Below, piece after piece: positions 21,371 through 32,993 of a stretch of DNA of 64,000 nt; the first letter of the stretch is position 1, and the number at the start of each line of letters is the position of its first letter. Origin of the DNA: Annona cherimola (lineage: Eukaryota; Streptophyta; Magnoliopsida; Magnoliales; Annonaceae); NCBI GenBank assembly GCA_030490835.1, contig CM059971.1:21197817-21261816 (forward strand). Direction: 5' to 3'. Below the pieces are notes generated by a model. The model ran no database searches. It was given only the letters and a program-made list of their open reading frames with translations, and was not told where the DNA came from. The position numbers were made by a program, and so were the translations under genes.

Positions 21371-22738
21371 ACAGTACCCTTTTTTTTTTCATGGGAAGCC
21401 CTACTTATAGGTTGGGGCTCCTTGATTCTTGACCTATCACTTGCACTCAGGGCTAAGGTGGCCCATAAAAAAAAATAACAAACAAAAAAATATCAAATAA
21501 ACTTCAAACAATGATAAACATTAAGCATTTTTCATTTTTGAGATTTCAGCTTATATGTCTACAAAGTTTGATTAATATTACATTTATGTGCTTAAGTTTG
21601 TCAAAATTATAAGTATACCGGAAAATTTTACATCAAATTACAAGCACGTTACTTTTATTAGGATACTATAAGATATTTTTATAAAATAACAAAAATGCCC
21701 TTTAAGCTAAATATTACACTTGAAATTTTTGCAAATGTTGTAGACATATTTGTAAAAAATGTCTACAATGATAATATATTAAAAATGTAAAATAATAAAA
21801 TAATATTACTAATAATCAATTTTGAAATCCTATATAAATAAAATAAATATAAACACATTTATAAAAATAGTAAAACTCCATATCTTTGTTAAATATAGTT
21901 AGAATAACACTTTTATAAATGTATATATGTTCTCAAAAATATTAAAACTTGGAATATGATTAAATGCATCTAAAACAATAATTTTATGAAAAATTTAAAA
22001 AGAATAAAAAAATATGTAGATAGTAACCATGCATGGGCCTACATGGGATCAAAGTCATCTGTGTCTACCCACTAGTTTCATAACCAAATGTCTAAAATGC
22101 CCTTATTTAAACATGCAACAACATCAGTGTTCATTCCATTGTACTTAGAATTGTGAAAATAAATCACGACGCGGATCATTAAAGAAGTATCTTTGCCTAC
22201 GCAAATTAGGGTGCACCTCCAAAGTGTTCTACAAGTTAGCCCTAATACATTGTACCTGGGTGCACTTAACCCTAGTACTGTGCACCCGGTGCAAAAATTA
22301 ATTTTCTAATTTTTAAAAAGTTTTTTAAATAATTGTTAGCTTAAATGTATTGAACATATATCAAATTTTACTGTTTTTGAAAATTTATAGATGTTTGTTT
22401 AATTTTTTAAAGTAATGAAAATTTTACTGATTTAAAAATCTGAAAAAATATCTATAAATTTTCAAAAATGGAAAAACTTAGTATTCATATTAAATATACT
22501 TAGATGAACAATTTTATATAAAATTTAAAAAAATAAAAAATGAGTTAAATATAAGAGGGTGCCCCGGGACTAAATTCACTATTTGGTGAAGCCCAGCACA
22601 TCAGGTGCTTTGTCTTCCCTGCCTGCTGCCGAACAAAGTGCAATCATCAGCGACCATCCCACTGCTCGCTGCCCTCTTTTATTCTGGTAAGAACCCTTAG
22701 ATCCAACACTTTGATCTTGCCAACCAGGGATATGGGCC
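21371..22738. other. AT-rich stretch with a foldback element and a possible SINE scrap
   Basis: At 21385-21470 a T-run precedes a GC-richer tRNA-like piece (GGGCTAAGGTGGCCCAT), possibly a SINE end without clear flanks. At about 22330-22510 an imperfect foldback pairs TTTTTGAAAATTTATAGAT with ATCTATAAATTTTCAAAAA; the same type occurs at 39880-40068. Around 22210-22290 GGTGCACC/GTGCACCC words recur. No gene. Confidence 0.4.
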
Positions 22739-23086
22739 GTGGTTTCCCTTTTCTATGATTGGTTTTCCGACATCATTATTTTAGTTAGGCAGAGGAGAAG
22801 CAGAGAACGAGGAAGATGCTTGATTTGGGCGGCGATGACATGCACTGACCGAAAGTTTTGTGAGTTTTGGATCTCGCCGAGAGAGTTTTTGCTGGCGTCA
22901 GAGTTCGAGGCAGCTGCAGACAAAAAAGAGAATGTTGCGGTTTTATTGCCCGTCGGCAGCCATGAGCCACGTCATTCATCATTGATGAAGAACGGACCGA
23001 TTTCGGATCTGTTAGATGAACCTATTAATTGCCATCGGCTGCGCCATGAAATCTGGCTATGGATTGCTATCGAAATTCCGCCATAA
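22739..23086 (+). CDS. Possible coding segment, unidentified
   Basis: A GC-richer 115-codon frame from an ATG, in a region otherwise AT-rich. The second half looks protein-like (EFEAAADKKENVAVLLPVG), but no domain is recognised. There is no upstream promoter evidence beyond base composition. It could be a relic exon or a captured gene piece. It lies 68 bp left of a degenerate hAT element. Confidence 0.25.
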   Translation: MVSLFYDWFSDIIILVRQRRSRERGRCLIWAAMTCTDRKFCEFWISPREFLLASEFEAAADKKENVAVLLPVGSHEPRHSSLMKNGPISDLLDEPINCHRLRHEIWLWIAIEIPP

Positions 23087-23153
23087 AATTTAGCAAGATA
23101 TTCAGCAGGCGGACGACCTAATCTCAGCCACTGAGTACCAAGAGACAAAAGCG

Positions 23154-23801
23154 TATGAGTGTAACTTGGGTAGAGTAACTTGGTACCTATCCACCCGACC
23201 TTAAATTAGGTAATGCAGGACATAAAATTTTGCCTATAAACATGAGTAAAGTAAAAATCATTACCCAATAACGTAAATAAGGTAAAGATAGGATAAACAC
23301 TTTGAGTATCTAAAAATGACTTGAATGAATACCCGTATGGGTACCCTGATATATAAATAATTATAAATATGTGTATATAAATAAATAATTTCTATCCGCC
23401 TATTCACTAATAAATTATTGTTGGTTTGATTTTCTTAGTTTTTATAGACTGAATATATTTGTATTTGTGACGGTGGATGATCATAACCTAAATGTAGATG
23501 ATAATGTTCATGTAATCATTAATGTGGACAACGAGGCTATAAAGAATATGGAAATATATGTAAATAACAACAAAACAAAATTAATAATAAAACGTTAAGT
23601 CTAAAATGTAAATGAGTGTTGTTTTATATTATTTAAACAACACAGAAATATTTTTTCCAAATATTGTCATCCGTTTTGTAGGAACCAACATAGAATCGAA
23701 ATCGAAACTAATCATATGGGTAATGGATGGGGTGTAGTAGGAACCAATACTGGTAGGGTACATTACTACTCGAACCAAACTGACCTGAGTTGTACCCCAT
23801 A
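23154..23801. mobile_element. Degenerate hAT MITE of the GTGCAACTTGGGT family
   Basis: The left end TATGAGTGTAACTTGGGT pairs with the right end, whose reverse complement is TATGGGGTACAACTCAGGT. The interior shares words such as AAATGAGTGTTGTTTTA with the element at 41090. The flanking 8 bp do not match, so the copy is old. Its ends also match those of the transposase-bearing element at 49014-56470. Confidence 0.55.
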
Positions 23802-24113
23802 TGTTTGCATATGATAAATCATAAAACTTGTACTTTTATGATTTAAACTCATAACATGTCTTTATGATCATTAAATCATGACCATTCATCAATTTAAATA
23901 ATTCAAATCAATTAAGTATTTAAATAAGATCATTTTACCAAATATGCTTTGCCATTATTTCATTCAATCATAGCACTTGAAGTCATCATTATTTGTTTAG
24001 TAATTATCTTTTTTCTTACTTTATAATTTTGGGCTACTAATTTATATTCAATTTTACAACTTTATGGCCTAGAATTTCCACATGCTTAGGTTGTAATTTA
24101 AAAATCGCAGATT

Positions 24114-24782
24114 ATGGGACAACTTCGTCAAAGCACGCTTGGCTTAGGAGTAGCAATCGGTTCTAGCATCTCTATTTCTAAAAGAGATGTGAGAATTACC
24201 GGACCAGCCCTACCAACTGAATACTTTGGCCAGGGAAGAAAGAAAGCACAAGCCAATCGTGGAGGTGCTGACACTAGTTCCCCGATCGTCATGCCTGGCC
24301 AGGCCGACTACATGCTCAAAAATTTGATTAAAGTCAGTAGCAATGACGTGAGGGTATGAGATCTCAACAAGAAGTTGTGGTTTGAACAGAAGCACAGAAC
24401 TTGAGATCCTAGTGGAAAAGCAGTGTCAATGGGTGCAATCCGATCATGACGAATTTAGGATCCTTATGGCACAAAAGTAGCTGGGAAATGCAGTGACACC
24501 ACCCATCCATGCATAGAAGTGGCAGTGCGCCCAACTAATGTTGCCTTCAACGTCGTCGATGGTGGTGTCAAGAAATCGATGACCCATGTGGAGCTTCTAC
24601 ACCGGAGATACCACAAACCGACATTTGCCATTAGCCACCACATTAAATTTTCCCTGTTCAGAAGGGGCGTCTTCCTTCCTTTCGAACCTAGTGGGAAATT
24701 AGGCGGTCATCCTATGGGTGTCTCCACCGATGTCGACATGTCGAACGCATTGTTCAGCAACAGCGACCCATCGGGATCATAG
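24114..24782 (+). pseudogene. Broken coding relic, unidentified
   Basis: A single plus-strand frame runs about 220 codons with a cluster of four stops near the middle. The N-terminal part reads MGQLRQSTLGLGVAIGSS and the C-terminal part THVELLHRRYHKPTFAISHH. Base composition is higher in G and C than the flanks. It is next to the duplicated leader of the Gypsy element and may be retroelement sequence. I do not recognise a domain. Confidence 0.3.
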
Positions 24783-24897
24783 CATGGCTCTCCGAATTAT
24801 CAGCCTAGTTTCCTAAAGATTTTAGGGAAGAGCTATTCAGCAGAGATTAGGTTGAGACGTTGTTAGCTACTCAGAAGCAGATGGATCTGCTAGCGGC

Positions 24898-25112
24898 CAT
24901 GAATTCCTTTCTTGCAATTTTTGTTGCTCGAAAATAGCTGCTAGGTGAAAGAGACACTATGATGCATGCTTCCGCTATGGTTCAGAGGCATCCACACGTG
25001 GGCAAGAGAACTACAGATATCAACCATGTTAGCCCATGAGGTTGCCATGGGAAAGCAGCATCAAACTCGAGGCCCTTGTAGTTAGTCGTCATGGCTAGTG
25101 GGCCACGCATGT
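24898..25112 (-). repeat. Second copy of the Gypsy element's 5' leader, outside its 3' LTR
   Basis: This segment is about 85-90 percent identical by eye to 32781-32988, the sequence next to the 5' LTR inside the element (both hold AGCTGCTAGGTGAAAGAGA and ATGATGCATGCTTCCGCTAT). A single insertion should not have leader outside its 3' LTR. A former tandem array LTR-internal-LTR-internal would explain it. A plus-strand frame is preserved in both copies (GERDTMMHASAMVQRHP and GERETMMHASAMVQRHP). Confidence 0.65.
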
Positions 25113-27016
25113 TGTAATAGCTTGAACTAAAAATTAAAGCTTTTGCCTTAATTTTTGGGCCAAGTCATTTAAAACTTCAGAATCTTTCTATACATTGAAT
25201 AAAACCATCTCATTTAGGCAGTAAGAAATAAACTTATATTATTACATCCAAGCCATCATCTTCATAAAGTTATTACAAGCATGCCTACGTTAATAAAAAT
25301 CTTTACATCCAAGTCAAGTTATTTATTACATAAAAATAAATTTTAAAAAATTAGATCAATTCATCATTACGCCACCACCATCTCATTAGCCACCATCCAC
25401 TGGATCATCTGAGAGTCAAAGGAAAAGAGATAAGTTCACAATTACTCAATAAGTAGGATTATGTTATGTAATTAAGATCATAAGAATATATCATCTTCTC
25501 TTAATTGCTCAACTTTTTAAGCCTTTAATACATCTTATATGTCATTATCTCTTTCTAGAAGTATTCAACTTCAAGTTTAGGGACTATCCTAAGGATTTAG
25601 AACCTTAAATCCCTTAAGATACTCCTCTATCACTAAAACTCAAACTTCTATGCATCATTTGGCTAATCTAGTAATTCCATTGAACTCAAAATGTGCAAAT
25701 TCATAGGAAATGACCCCCTGGATCACTCAAATCGAACCTCTAGAGCTTAATTTATATCAATTTAAAAATAGACGCACCAAATGGTGCCACGTGTCCCTCG
25801 CCACCAGCGACTTGGGCTCACCGCTGGTGGTCCTACCATTAGGCTTCTTGGTGGACCGCACTTTAGGCTTCACTGCGTGGTCTACTACCCGGGTTTCATC
25901 TCTGTGCTCTAAGCCCTGTGACCGTTAATTGGATTCTCCTTCTGAGGCCCATCGCAACAGTTGGGCTCATTTGTTGCTGGGCTCAGCTTGGATTCAACCT
26001 AGTCCCAAAAGGCCCGTACCATCTCCTGAAAAATTACAGATTCTCTTGCTGTCTTTTGATTTTATAGAAACTCTTTGACAACTCATGATTTTCAAAAAAA
26101 CCACGAGGTAGAATTATAAAATGTCCAAAAACTCAGAAATAGGCAGTAACGTCCATTTTTCCTATTCAGCCATTTATACAAGATATATATAATAATATTA
26201 TTTCAGTATACATATATCTCCTTTAAACATCTTAAATGCATTAAAATTTCTCTCATCAATAATTTAGCTAACATATTTAATTTTAGGTCATCCAAGCATA
26301 ATATAACATACATAATTATACACATTAATTTATCTCACTCACAATAAATTATAATTATGCCATTATGCTTTCCATTTTACTCAAAATTATCCTTATGTTA
26401 GTAAAATCCTCAAATTATGGATAAATACACACGTAATTAATTTAATGTAAAAAATTCATTCCTCAAATAATTATGTGACATTCATTCCTTATACAATTAA
26501 GCATTTAATATCTCACATCATCTCGGCATGATTAATTGCCATAAAATCACATATTAGTAATAGTAAAACCACTAAATAACCATATGATAAACCTCATTAA
26601 ATTATGTCATAATTAAAGGCTAAAGAGGCAAAAACGTCCGTACGTTAAAGAAGAAAATAAAATGGATTACTTGAACGGATTAAATCGATTTTGCCCTTTC
26701 TTCAGCCGCAGCGTGCCCAAAGAGCTCAAAAAGGCAAAATACACCATTCATACATTCACTGAAACTCGATCTCAAGACCTCCTCTACCGAAGACCAACAT
26801 CTTAACCACTTAAGCATCTTAAATTGTTGAGTTAAATATTTGGAATATTTTATATAACTTAACCCGTTCATCCTAAGTGATCTTATTTGGATTTAACCCA
26901 ATAACCTTCCACTTATTTTTGGCCTATTGTTTGTCAAATGGTTAATGGTCAGGATGCAACCTCAGTTGACACATCATCATTTGAATAGTCAACTCATTTT
27001 TTTCTTAATTATTACA
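25113..27016 (-). mobile_element. 3' LTR of Tekay/Del-like Gypsy element
   Basis: The LTR runs from TGTAATAGC to TTATTACA on the plus strand. It is a direct copy of 32989-34949, with scattered differences, mostly transitions, and one gap of about 80 bp. On the minus strand it starts TGTAATAAT right after a polypurine tract (AGAGGGGGAGAT, 27017-27028), which fixes the orientation. Flanks CATGT (25108-25112) and TATGT (34950-34954) match in 4 of 5 bases. Confidence 0.8.
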
Positions 27017-27029
27017 ATCTCCCCCTCTT

Positions 27030-30000
27030 ACAAAAGTTGTCCCCAAAACTTACATCTCATTATAAGGTGAAAACAAATTAGGACATATTTATCAAATATT
27101 TTTCTCGAGTTCCCATGTTGCCTTTCTTTTACTGTAGTTACTCTACTGCACTAGAACATGCTTGATCTTTCGACCCTTCAGTTCTTTCTCTCTGGTGTCA
27201 AGAATTCATATGAGTTGCTCTGGATGTGTTAGATCTCCTTCCACATGATACTGCTCAAATTACAACATATGGGTTGAATCAGACACATACTTTCTTAGTT
27301 GTGAGATATGGAATATATCATGCACCCCCGCCAATGCCGGTGGTAATGCCAACTGATATATAACTCCACCAATAACGTCCAGGATCTCAAATGGTCTAAC
27401 ATATTAAGGACTCAATTTTCCCTTTACTTTGAATCTCATTACCCCTCGAGTAGGCGAAGGAAAACCTTTTCTCCAACTGTAAATTACAAATCACATCATT
27501 TTCCATTAGCATACTTTTTCTGTCGATCCTGAACAGTCATCAGTCTCTTCCTAATCAACTGCACTACCTTGATATCCTATTCGATCAGTTCCGATGCTAA
27601 TATCCTTCACTCGCCAACTTCTTCATAGTACACTGGGGTGCGACATTTCTTGCCATATAAGGCTTCGAAAAGAGACATACCAATGTTTGCTTGATAACTG
27701 TTGTTATAAGTAAACTTTCCCATTGCCAAATACTCAACCCATTAGCCTTGCAAGTCTAACGCACAAGCCCGCAATAGGTTCTCTAATATCCGGATGGTCC
27801 TCTCAAATTGGCCATTTGTTTGTGATGATATACGGTACCCAGGTGTAACTCTATACCCATAATTATCTGCAATTTTTACCAAAATTCAGACACAAATCTT
27901 CTATCTCTATCAGAGACTATAGATATAGGAATGCCATGAAGTCTAACAATCTTCCTCACATACAACTTCACAATCTGTTCCATCCGATAGGTCATTCGGT
28001 AAGGTAGAAAATGTGCCGACTTAGTAAGGCGATCTACCTCTACCCATACTCCATCCATTCGGCTTTGCATTTTTGGCAATGCAGTCATAAATCCATCATG
28101 ATGTGTTCCCATTTCCACTCTGGTATCCGATGGTCGCAATAATTCTCCTAGTTTCTGCTTTTCTGGTTTTACTAGTTGGCAAATCGGATAAAGGGACATA
28201 AATCTTGCAGTCTCTACTCGCATTTTCTTTCACCAATATCTCTTACTCAAATCCTCGTACATCTTGGTACTACCTGGATAAACAGAAAATCTCGACTGGT
28301 GAGCTTCTTCCAGAAGTTCTCTTTGGAGTTCTTCCTTTTTTGAAACCACAATTCTCTCATGAAGTATCAAAACACCATCAGTCCCTTGTCAAAAATGAGT
28401 GGATTGACCTTGATTCATCTGTCTAATATTTTCAAGATAAATAAATCTTGCTTTTATGCTTCCTTAATTTTCTCTACCAATAAGGTTGCAACTGCAAAAC
28501 ATTTAGCTGTGCAGCCTCTTGAGAGAATATTACCTCTATCTCTAAGGCTTCAAACTGCCTTAGCAACTCCTCTTGTTGGGTAATCAAGGTTGCAATCACT
28601 GTCTTCATTTTTTGGCTAAAAGCGTCTACCACTACATTGGCCTTCCCTAGATAATACTGAATTAAAACATCATGGTCTTTCAGTAATTCCGGTCATTTTC
28701 GTTATCAAAGATTTAATTCTTTCTAAGAGAATATATACTTCAACCTCTTATGGTCTGTGAATATCTCTATTATTTCATCATATAGATAGTGACGCCAAAT
28801 CTTTAAGGAGAACACTACTGCAGCCAACTTTAAATCATGGGTAAGGTAATTCTACTCACTTGTCTTCAACTGGCTTGAAACATAGACTATTACCCTCTCT
28901 TGTTGCATAAGTACACATCCTAGACCATTCCTAGAGATATCATTATACACCATAAACTCTTTCCCACTTACCGGTAGGGTCAAAACTGGTGTTGTGGTTA
29001 AACGTTTCTTCAACTCTTGGAAAATTTTTTTTACAGTCCTCTATCCAAATAAATTTGGTGTTCTTGCAAGTAAATTGAGTTAATGATACCGCAACAAAAG
29101 AAAATTTTTCCACAAACCGTTTGTAATAACCTGCAAATCCTAGGAAACTCCTTATCCCAGTCGCTGTGGTCGGTCTCTCCCAACACACCACAATCTTAAT
29201 CTTTTTTGGATCAACAAAGATGCCTTTGCCGCTGATCACATGCCTAAGAAAAGCAACACTTTCTAACTATAACACACACTTCTTGAGTTTGACGTAAAGT
29301 TTCTTTTCCCTAAGGACTTACAATACTTTTCTCAGCTGCTGCTTATGTTCTTTATTTCTCTTAGAATATACCAAGATATCATCGATGAATACCATTACAT
29401 ATTGATCTAAGAACTATTGAAACACTCTATTTATTAGATCTGTAAATGCAGCTAGGGCATTGGTTAACCCGAATGGCATCACTAGGAACTCAAAATGACG
29501 ATACCGAGTGTGAAAAACTGTATTTGGTATATCCTCTTTTCTGACTCTTAACTGGTGGTACCCTGACCTCAAGTCTATCTTTGAGAAGACAGATGCCCAT
29601 TGTAGCTGTTCAAATAAATCATCGATGCATGGAAGAGGATATTTATTCTTAATTGTCACATTGTTTATTTCTCGATAATCAATGCATAGTCGCATATTAC
29701 CATCCTTCTTTTTTAACAAAGAGCACAGGTGCTCCCCAAGGTGATGAACTTGGACGAATAAACTCCAAATCCACTAAGTCTTGCAGCTCCTTTTTCGACT
29801 CTTTACGTTTCTGCTGGCGCCACGCGATATGAGATTCTTTAGATTAGACTAGTTCCCGAAATTAGATTGATCTCAAAATCAATCTCTCGTACTGGTGGTA
29901 ACCTGGCAATTCCTTTGGAAAAACATCAGGAAATTTCCTGACTACTGGGACATCTTCCAGTTTCACTTCAACCTCACTCGTCGTTATGGTCACCACAAAG

Positions 30001-30420
30001 AACCCATAATATCCTTGCGTGAGTTTCCTCAAGACTTGCATAGTTGTGATCAAATGTGACACTTTTCATCTGTTTCCTTCAAACAGAACAGTCTAGTTGG
30101 GTATGCTAACTGTAATCTTCCATATCTATAAACTAATGTGTGCTACTCACTTGGTCATCCAATCCCCTCCTAGAATTACATCCAGGTCCCTCATGGGCAT
30201 CACTACCAAGTCAGCTGACATCAATAGTCCTTTGATGTCCGTAGGACATGCATAACATGCGCTCCTTACAGAAAGACTACCTCCCATTGGTGATGTAGTA
30301 ATTAACTCTTTCACAAATGATCTTGTTCGTATGTTATTCTCTTTGACAAACTCAGATGTAATAAATGATAAATCTGCACCAGTATCAAATAAAGTTATGA
30401 CATAGATATTCTAAACCTTT
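27030..30420 (-). pseudogene. Degenerate Gypsy pol (protease, reverse transcriptase, RNase H, integrase, chromodomain-like tail)
   Basis: Domains appear in the standard Ty3/Gypsy order on the minus strand. Protease: LFDTGADLSFI near 30360-30410, active-site DTG intact. Reverse transcriptase at 29719-29340: [37 protein letters not shown] and FIDDILVYSK (catalytic DD kept). Connection/RNase H from 29239: RSFLGFAGYYKRFV. Integrase at 28223-27640: VDRLTKSAHFLP and LHGIPISIVSDRD. A C-terminal part at about 27500-27050 with GPFEILDVIGGV and FHISQLRKYV fits chromoviruses. Stops and frameshifts occur between all segments, so no polyprotein can be made. The clade (Tekay/Del) is inferred from remembered motifs. 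Confidence 0.85.
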
Positions 30421-30429
30421 ATAATACCT

Positions 30430-32780
30430 GTAATTCTATCTGCTGGTATCTTAGCTTATCCTGGGTGCATGCAAAAACATTTACCGACTGTCTTGCTCTA
30501 TGATTTTGCACATTCTATTGTCGTCCCACTACTCTCCCCATTTACCTATTTTGATTTTGAGGTTACTGAGGAGTTGGTGTTGCAGCGGCAGTATAGAATT
30601 TTGCCATATATCCTGGCATTTTACACCGAAAACATACCACTCCGACTGAGGAATTCTCTAGTGAATGTTCAGCCTCTCCGCACTTGTGACAAGTGCCAGG
30701 TAGAAGGTGACAATGTCCCTGGTGGAATCGATTACATCGTTTGACTTTTTTCCACCAATTCGTCTTATATGATCCTTTGCTCTTAGACCCTTGATCTGCT
30801 TAGGTCCTAGATGTCTACGTTGGATTTTCATTTGAAGTTTCTCCTTTAGTAAATTCTCCTGATCTCTTCCTTACAAACATCTTACTGAGATGAGTTATTA
30901 TCTTCTTAGCCCACATCGTTTGATCCATTGCCTTACCATATATTTCGCATGGCTTGACCATCACCATGTCTTGAATGTTTTCATTGAGACCATTTTGGAA
31001 CTTTCATATCGAGCATCGTCATCTTCCACCAGATTAGGGGCAAATCGTATCAAGGATGAAAATTTTATTTCATAATCAGCCACAGACATCTCTCCTTATT
31101 TTAACTCTGCAAACTCTCGACTTTGGTGATCTCAATAGTTGTTGAAAAAAATTCTCGTAGAAGGCATTCGAGAATCTTTGTTAAGTAATCTCTTCTTTCT
31201 TACTCTCAAAGATTTTCTTTTATGTTTGGCACCAACAGTAGATATCTCCATCTAACTTAAATGCGCAAATAACATCTTCTATCGATCTGAGCAATGAAGG
31301 AACTCTAATATTTTGTTTATAGCCAGCAACCAATTCTTAGCTGTCGTGCTATCTCCTCCTTAAAAAGAAGGAGGATGCTGTTGATAAAAACATTAGCATC
31401 TTTCCTATCTCTTTTCTCTCTAGCACTGTAGTCTTTGGAGGTTGTTGTGGTGGATTGGGATTCAGCGGCTTGCTCTTTTGCTCCTGGTCGAAAATCACTA
31501 ATGTGATCTTGACCACCTTCACCAGCTCTTTCCTCTTGCCTAGTCATATTTTGTTATTTTTTCTAGCTTACAACTCATTCTCTCTGTTAGTTTGCGGTCA
31601 TGGCTTGCTCACCACCAACCATAGTAGTTCCTTGTTGATGAGCATTTCCATTGATTCAATCTAATTGGGCTAAAATCCTCTCAATAAAACTTTCAAATCG
31701 AGCCTCATGCTGCATCATTCGCTTGTGAATTATTGGCCTCCTCCCAAGATTCTAGTTGGTACCAACTATTCCTTCAGACCTTTAAGGGGACCTCGAGCCT
31801 TCATCAAGTGGTATAAAAGCTCCTTGGTTTGCCCTCTGAGATGGTTCTCCTTGAGGCGGGTGCACTCCTTGGCTTAACCTTGGAATAGTTCTCGCTTGGG
31901 ATGTACCCGCTTCGGACATACCAGCCGATGATGGATTAACTCCTTGACCCTGCCTTTGTATCTGGTTAAGTCTTGGAGGATTTCCATGAGAGACCATGTC
32001 TGAAACAAGATGTAACATTTCAACTTAAGAAAATGTCTTAGGTTCACGCATAGCCAAATAAACTATATCCATTCACAAAAAGAACAATTTATCATAAATA
32101 AATTTTATTATTCATTGCAAGTTTAGTACATCTCCGAAACATCGAAAGAAAATAACTCAATTTAATCTCTTCTTTTTCTCTGTCCTTTCATTGGACACTC
32201 GTTAGCCCTATGCCTAAGAGCCCTACAAATATTGCAAGCAATCTCATGTGGGTAGTTCTTCTCTTGATGTCCAGGCTGCATACATCTAAAATAAGTATTC
32301 GGTGAAAGTACACACTTTCCTCCATTCCTAAACTTACACTTAGCATATGGTGGTAGCTTCCCCAAACTAGGTGGAACTTTCTCAGATGTAGGCTCTCTTA
32401 AGGGCATGACATATGTTGGTGGAGGAGATGATTGGAAGGGCACATTTGGAATCAATGTTTGTTAAGCTGGAGCATTTGGCTATAGGATAGATGAGCTAGA
32501 CCCATAGTGGGTCACATGTGGTTCCTTCGTCCCCTCTTTGTCAGTAGACTCAAAGTTATCATATGACTCATCATAGGCCTTAGGCATCTTGCTCGCCATT
32601 TGCTTATCCCGCTTCCTAGGAATAGATTGCGGAATAATTGTCTCCTTCCTCACTTGCTCCAAAATCTCATGGGAAACATCAGCAGGCCTTTTTGGAGGGG
32701 ATATTTGAGTCTATGTAGGTGATTTTTGGAATGCTACCAACTTTGCACTTAGCATGACCAACTCTGCATCCTATGATATT
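30430..32780 (-). pseudogene. Degenerate Gypsy gag region
   Basis: The 3' part, at about 30745-30590, contains two knuckle-like pieces, CHKCGEAEHSLEN and CFRCKMPGYMAKFY, both with decayed cysteine/histidine spacing. The segment at 32018-31782 (PRLNQIQRQGQGVNPSS) is like the proline/glutamine-rich N terminus of such gags. Further upstream a separate open segment (32455-32162) has YFRCMQPGHQEKNYPH and CNICRALRHRANECP, also zinc-knuckle-like. Two knuckle-bearing blocks in one leader-gag region is unusual and may reflect an older insertion or a rearrangement. Several stops are present throughout. Confidence 0.6.
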
Positions 32781-32993
32781 TATTTCTCTTGCAAATTCTA
32801 TTGCTCGAAACAGCTGCTAGGTGAAAGAGAGACTATGATGCATGCTTCCGCTATGGTTCAGAGGCATCCACGCATGGGCAAGAGAACTACAGATATCAAC
32901 CATGTTAGCCCACGAGGTTGCCATGAGAAAGCAACTACAAACTTGAGGCCCTTGCAGTTAGTTGTCATCGCAAGTGAGCCATGCATGTTGTAA
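32754..32993 (+). other. Antisense frame in the Gypsy leader, conserved in two copies
   Basis: An open frame of 79 codons, antisense to gag-pol, runs into the 5' LTR boundary. The core GKRTTDINHVSP is identical in the copy at 24898-25112, where the frame has acquired stops. It has no recognised domain and may be a by-product of leader composition. Confidence 0.3.
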
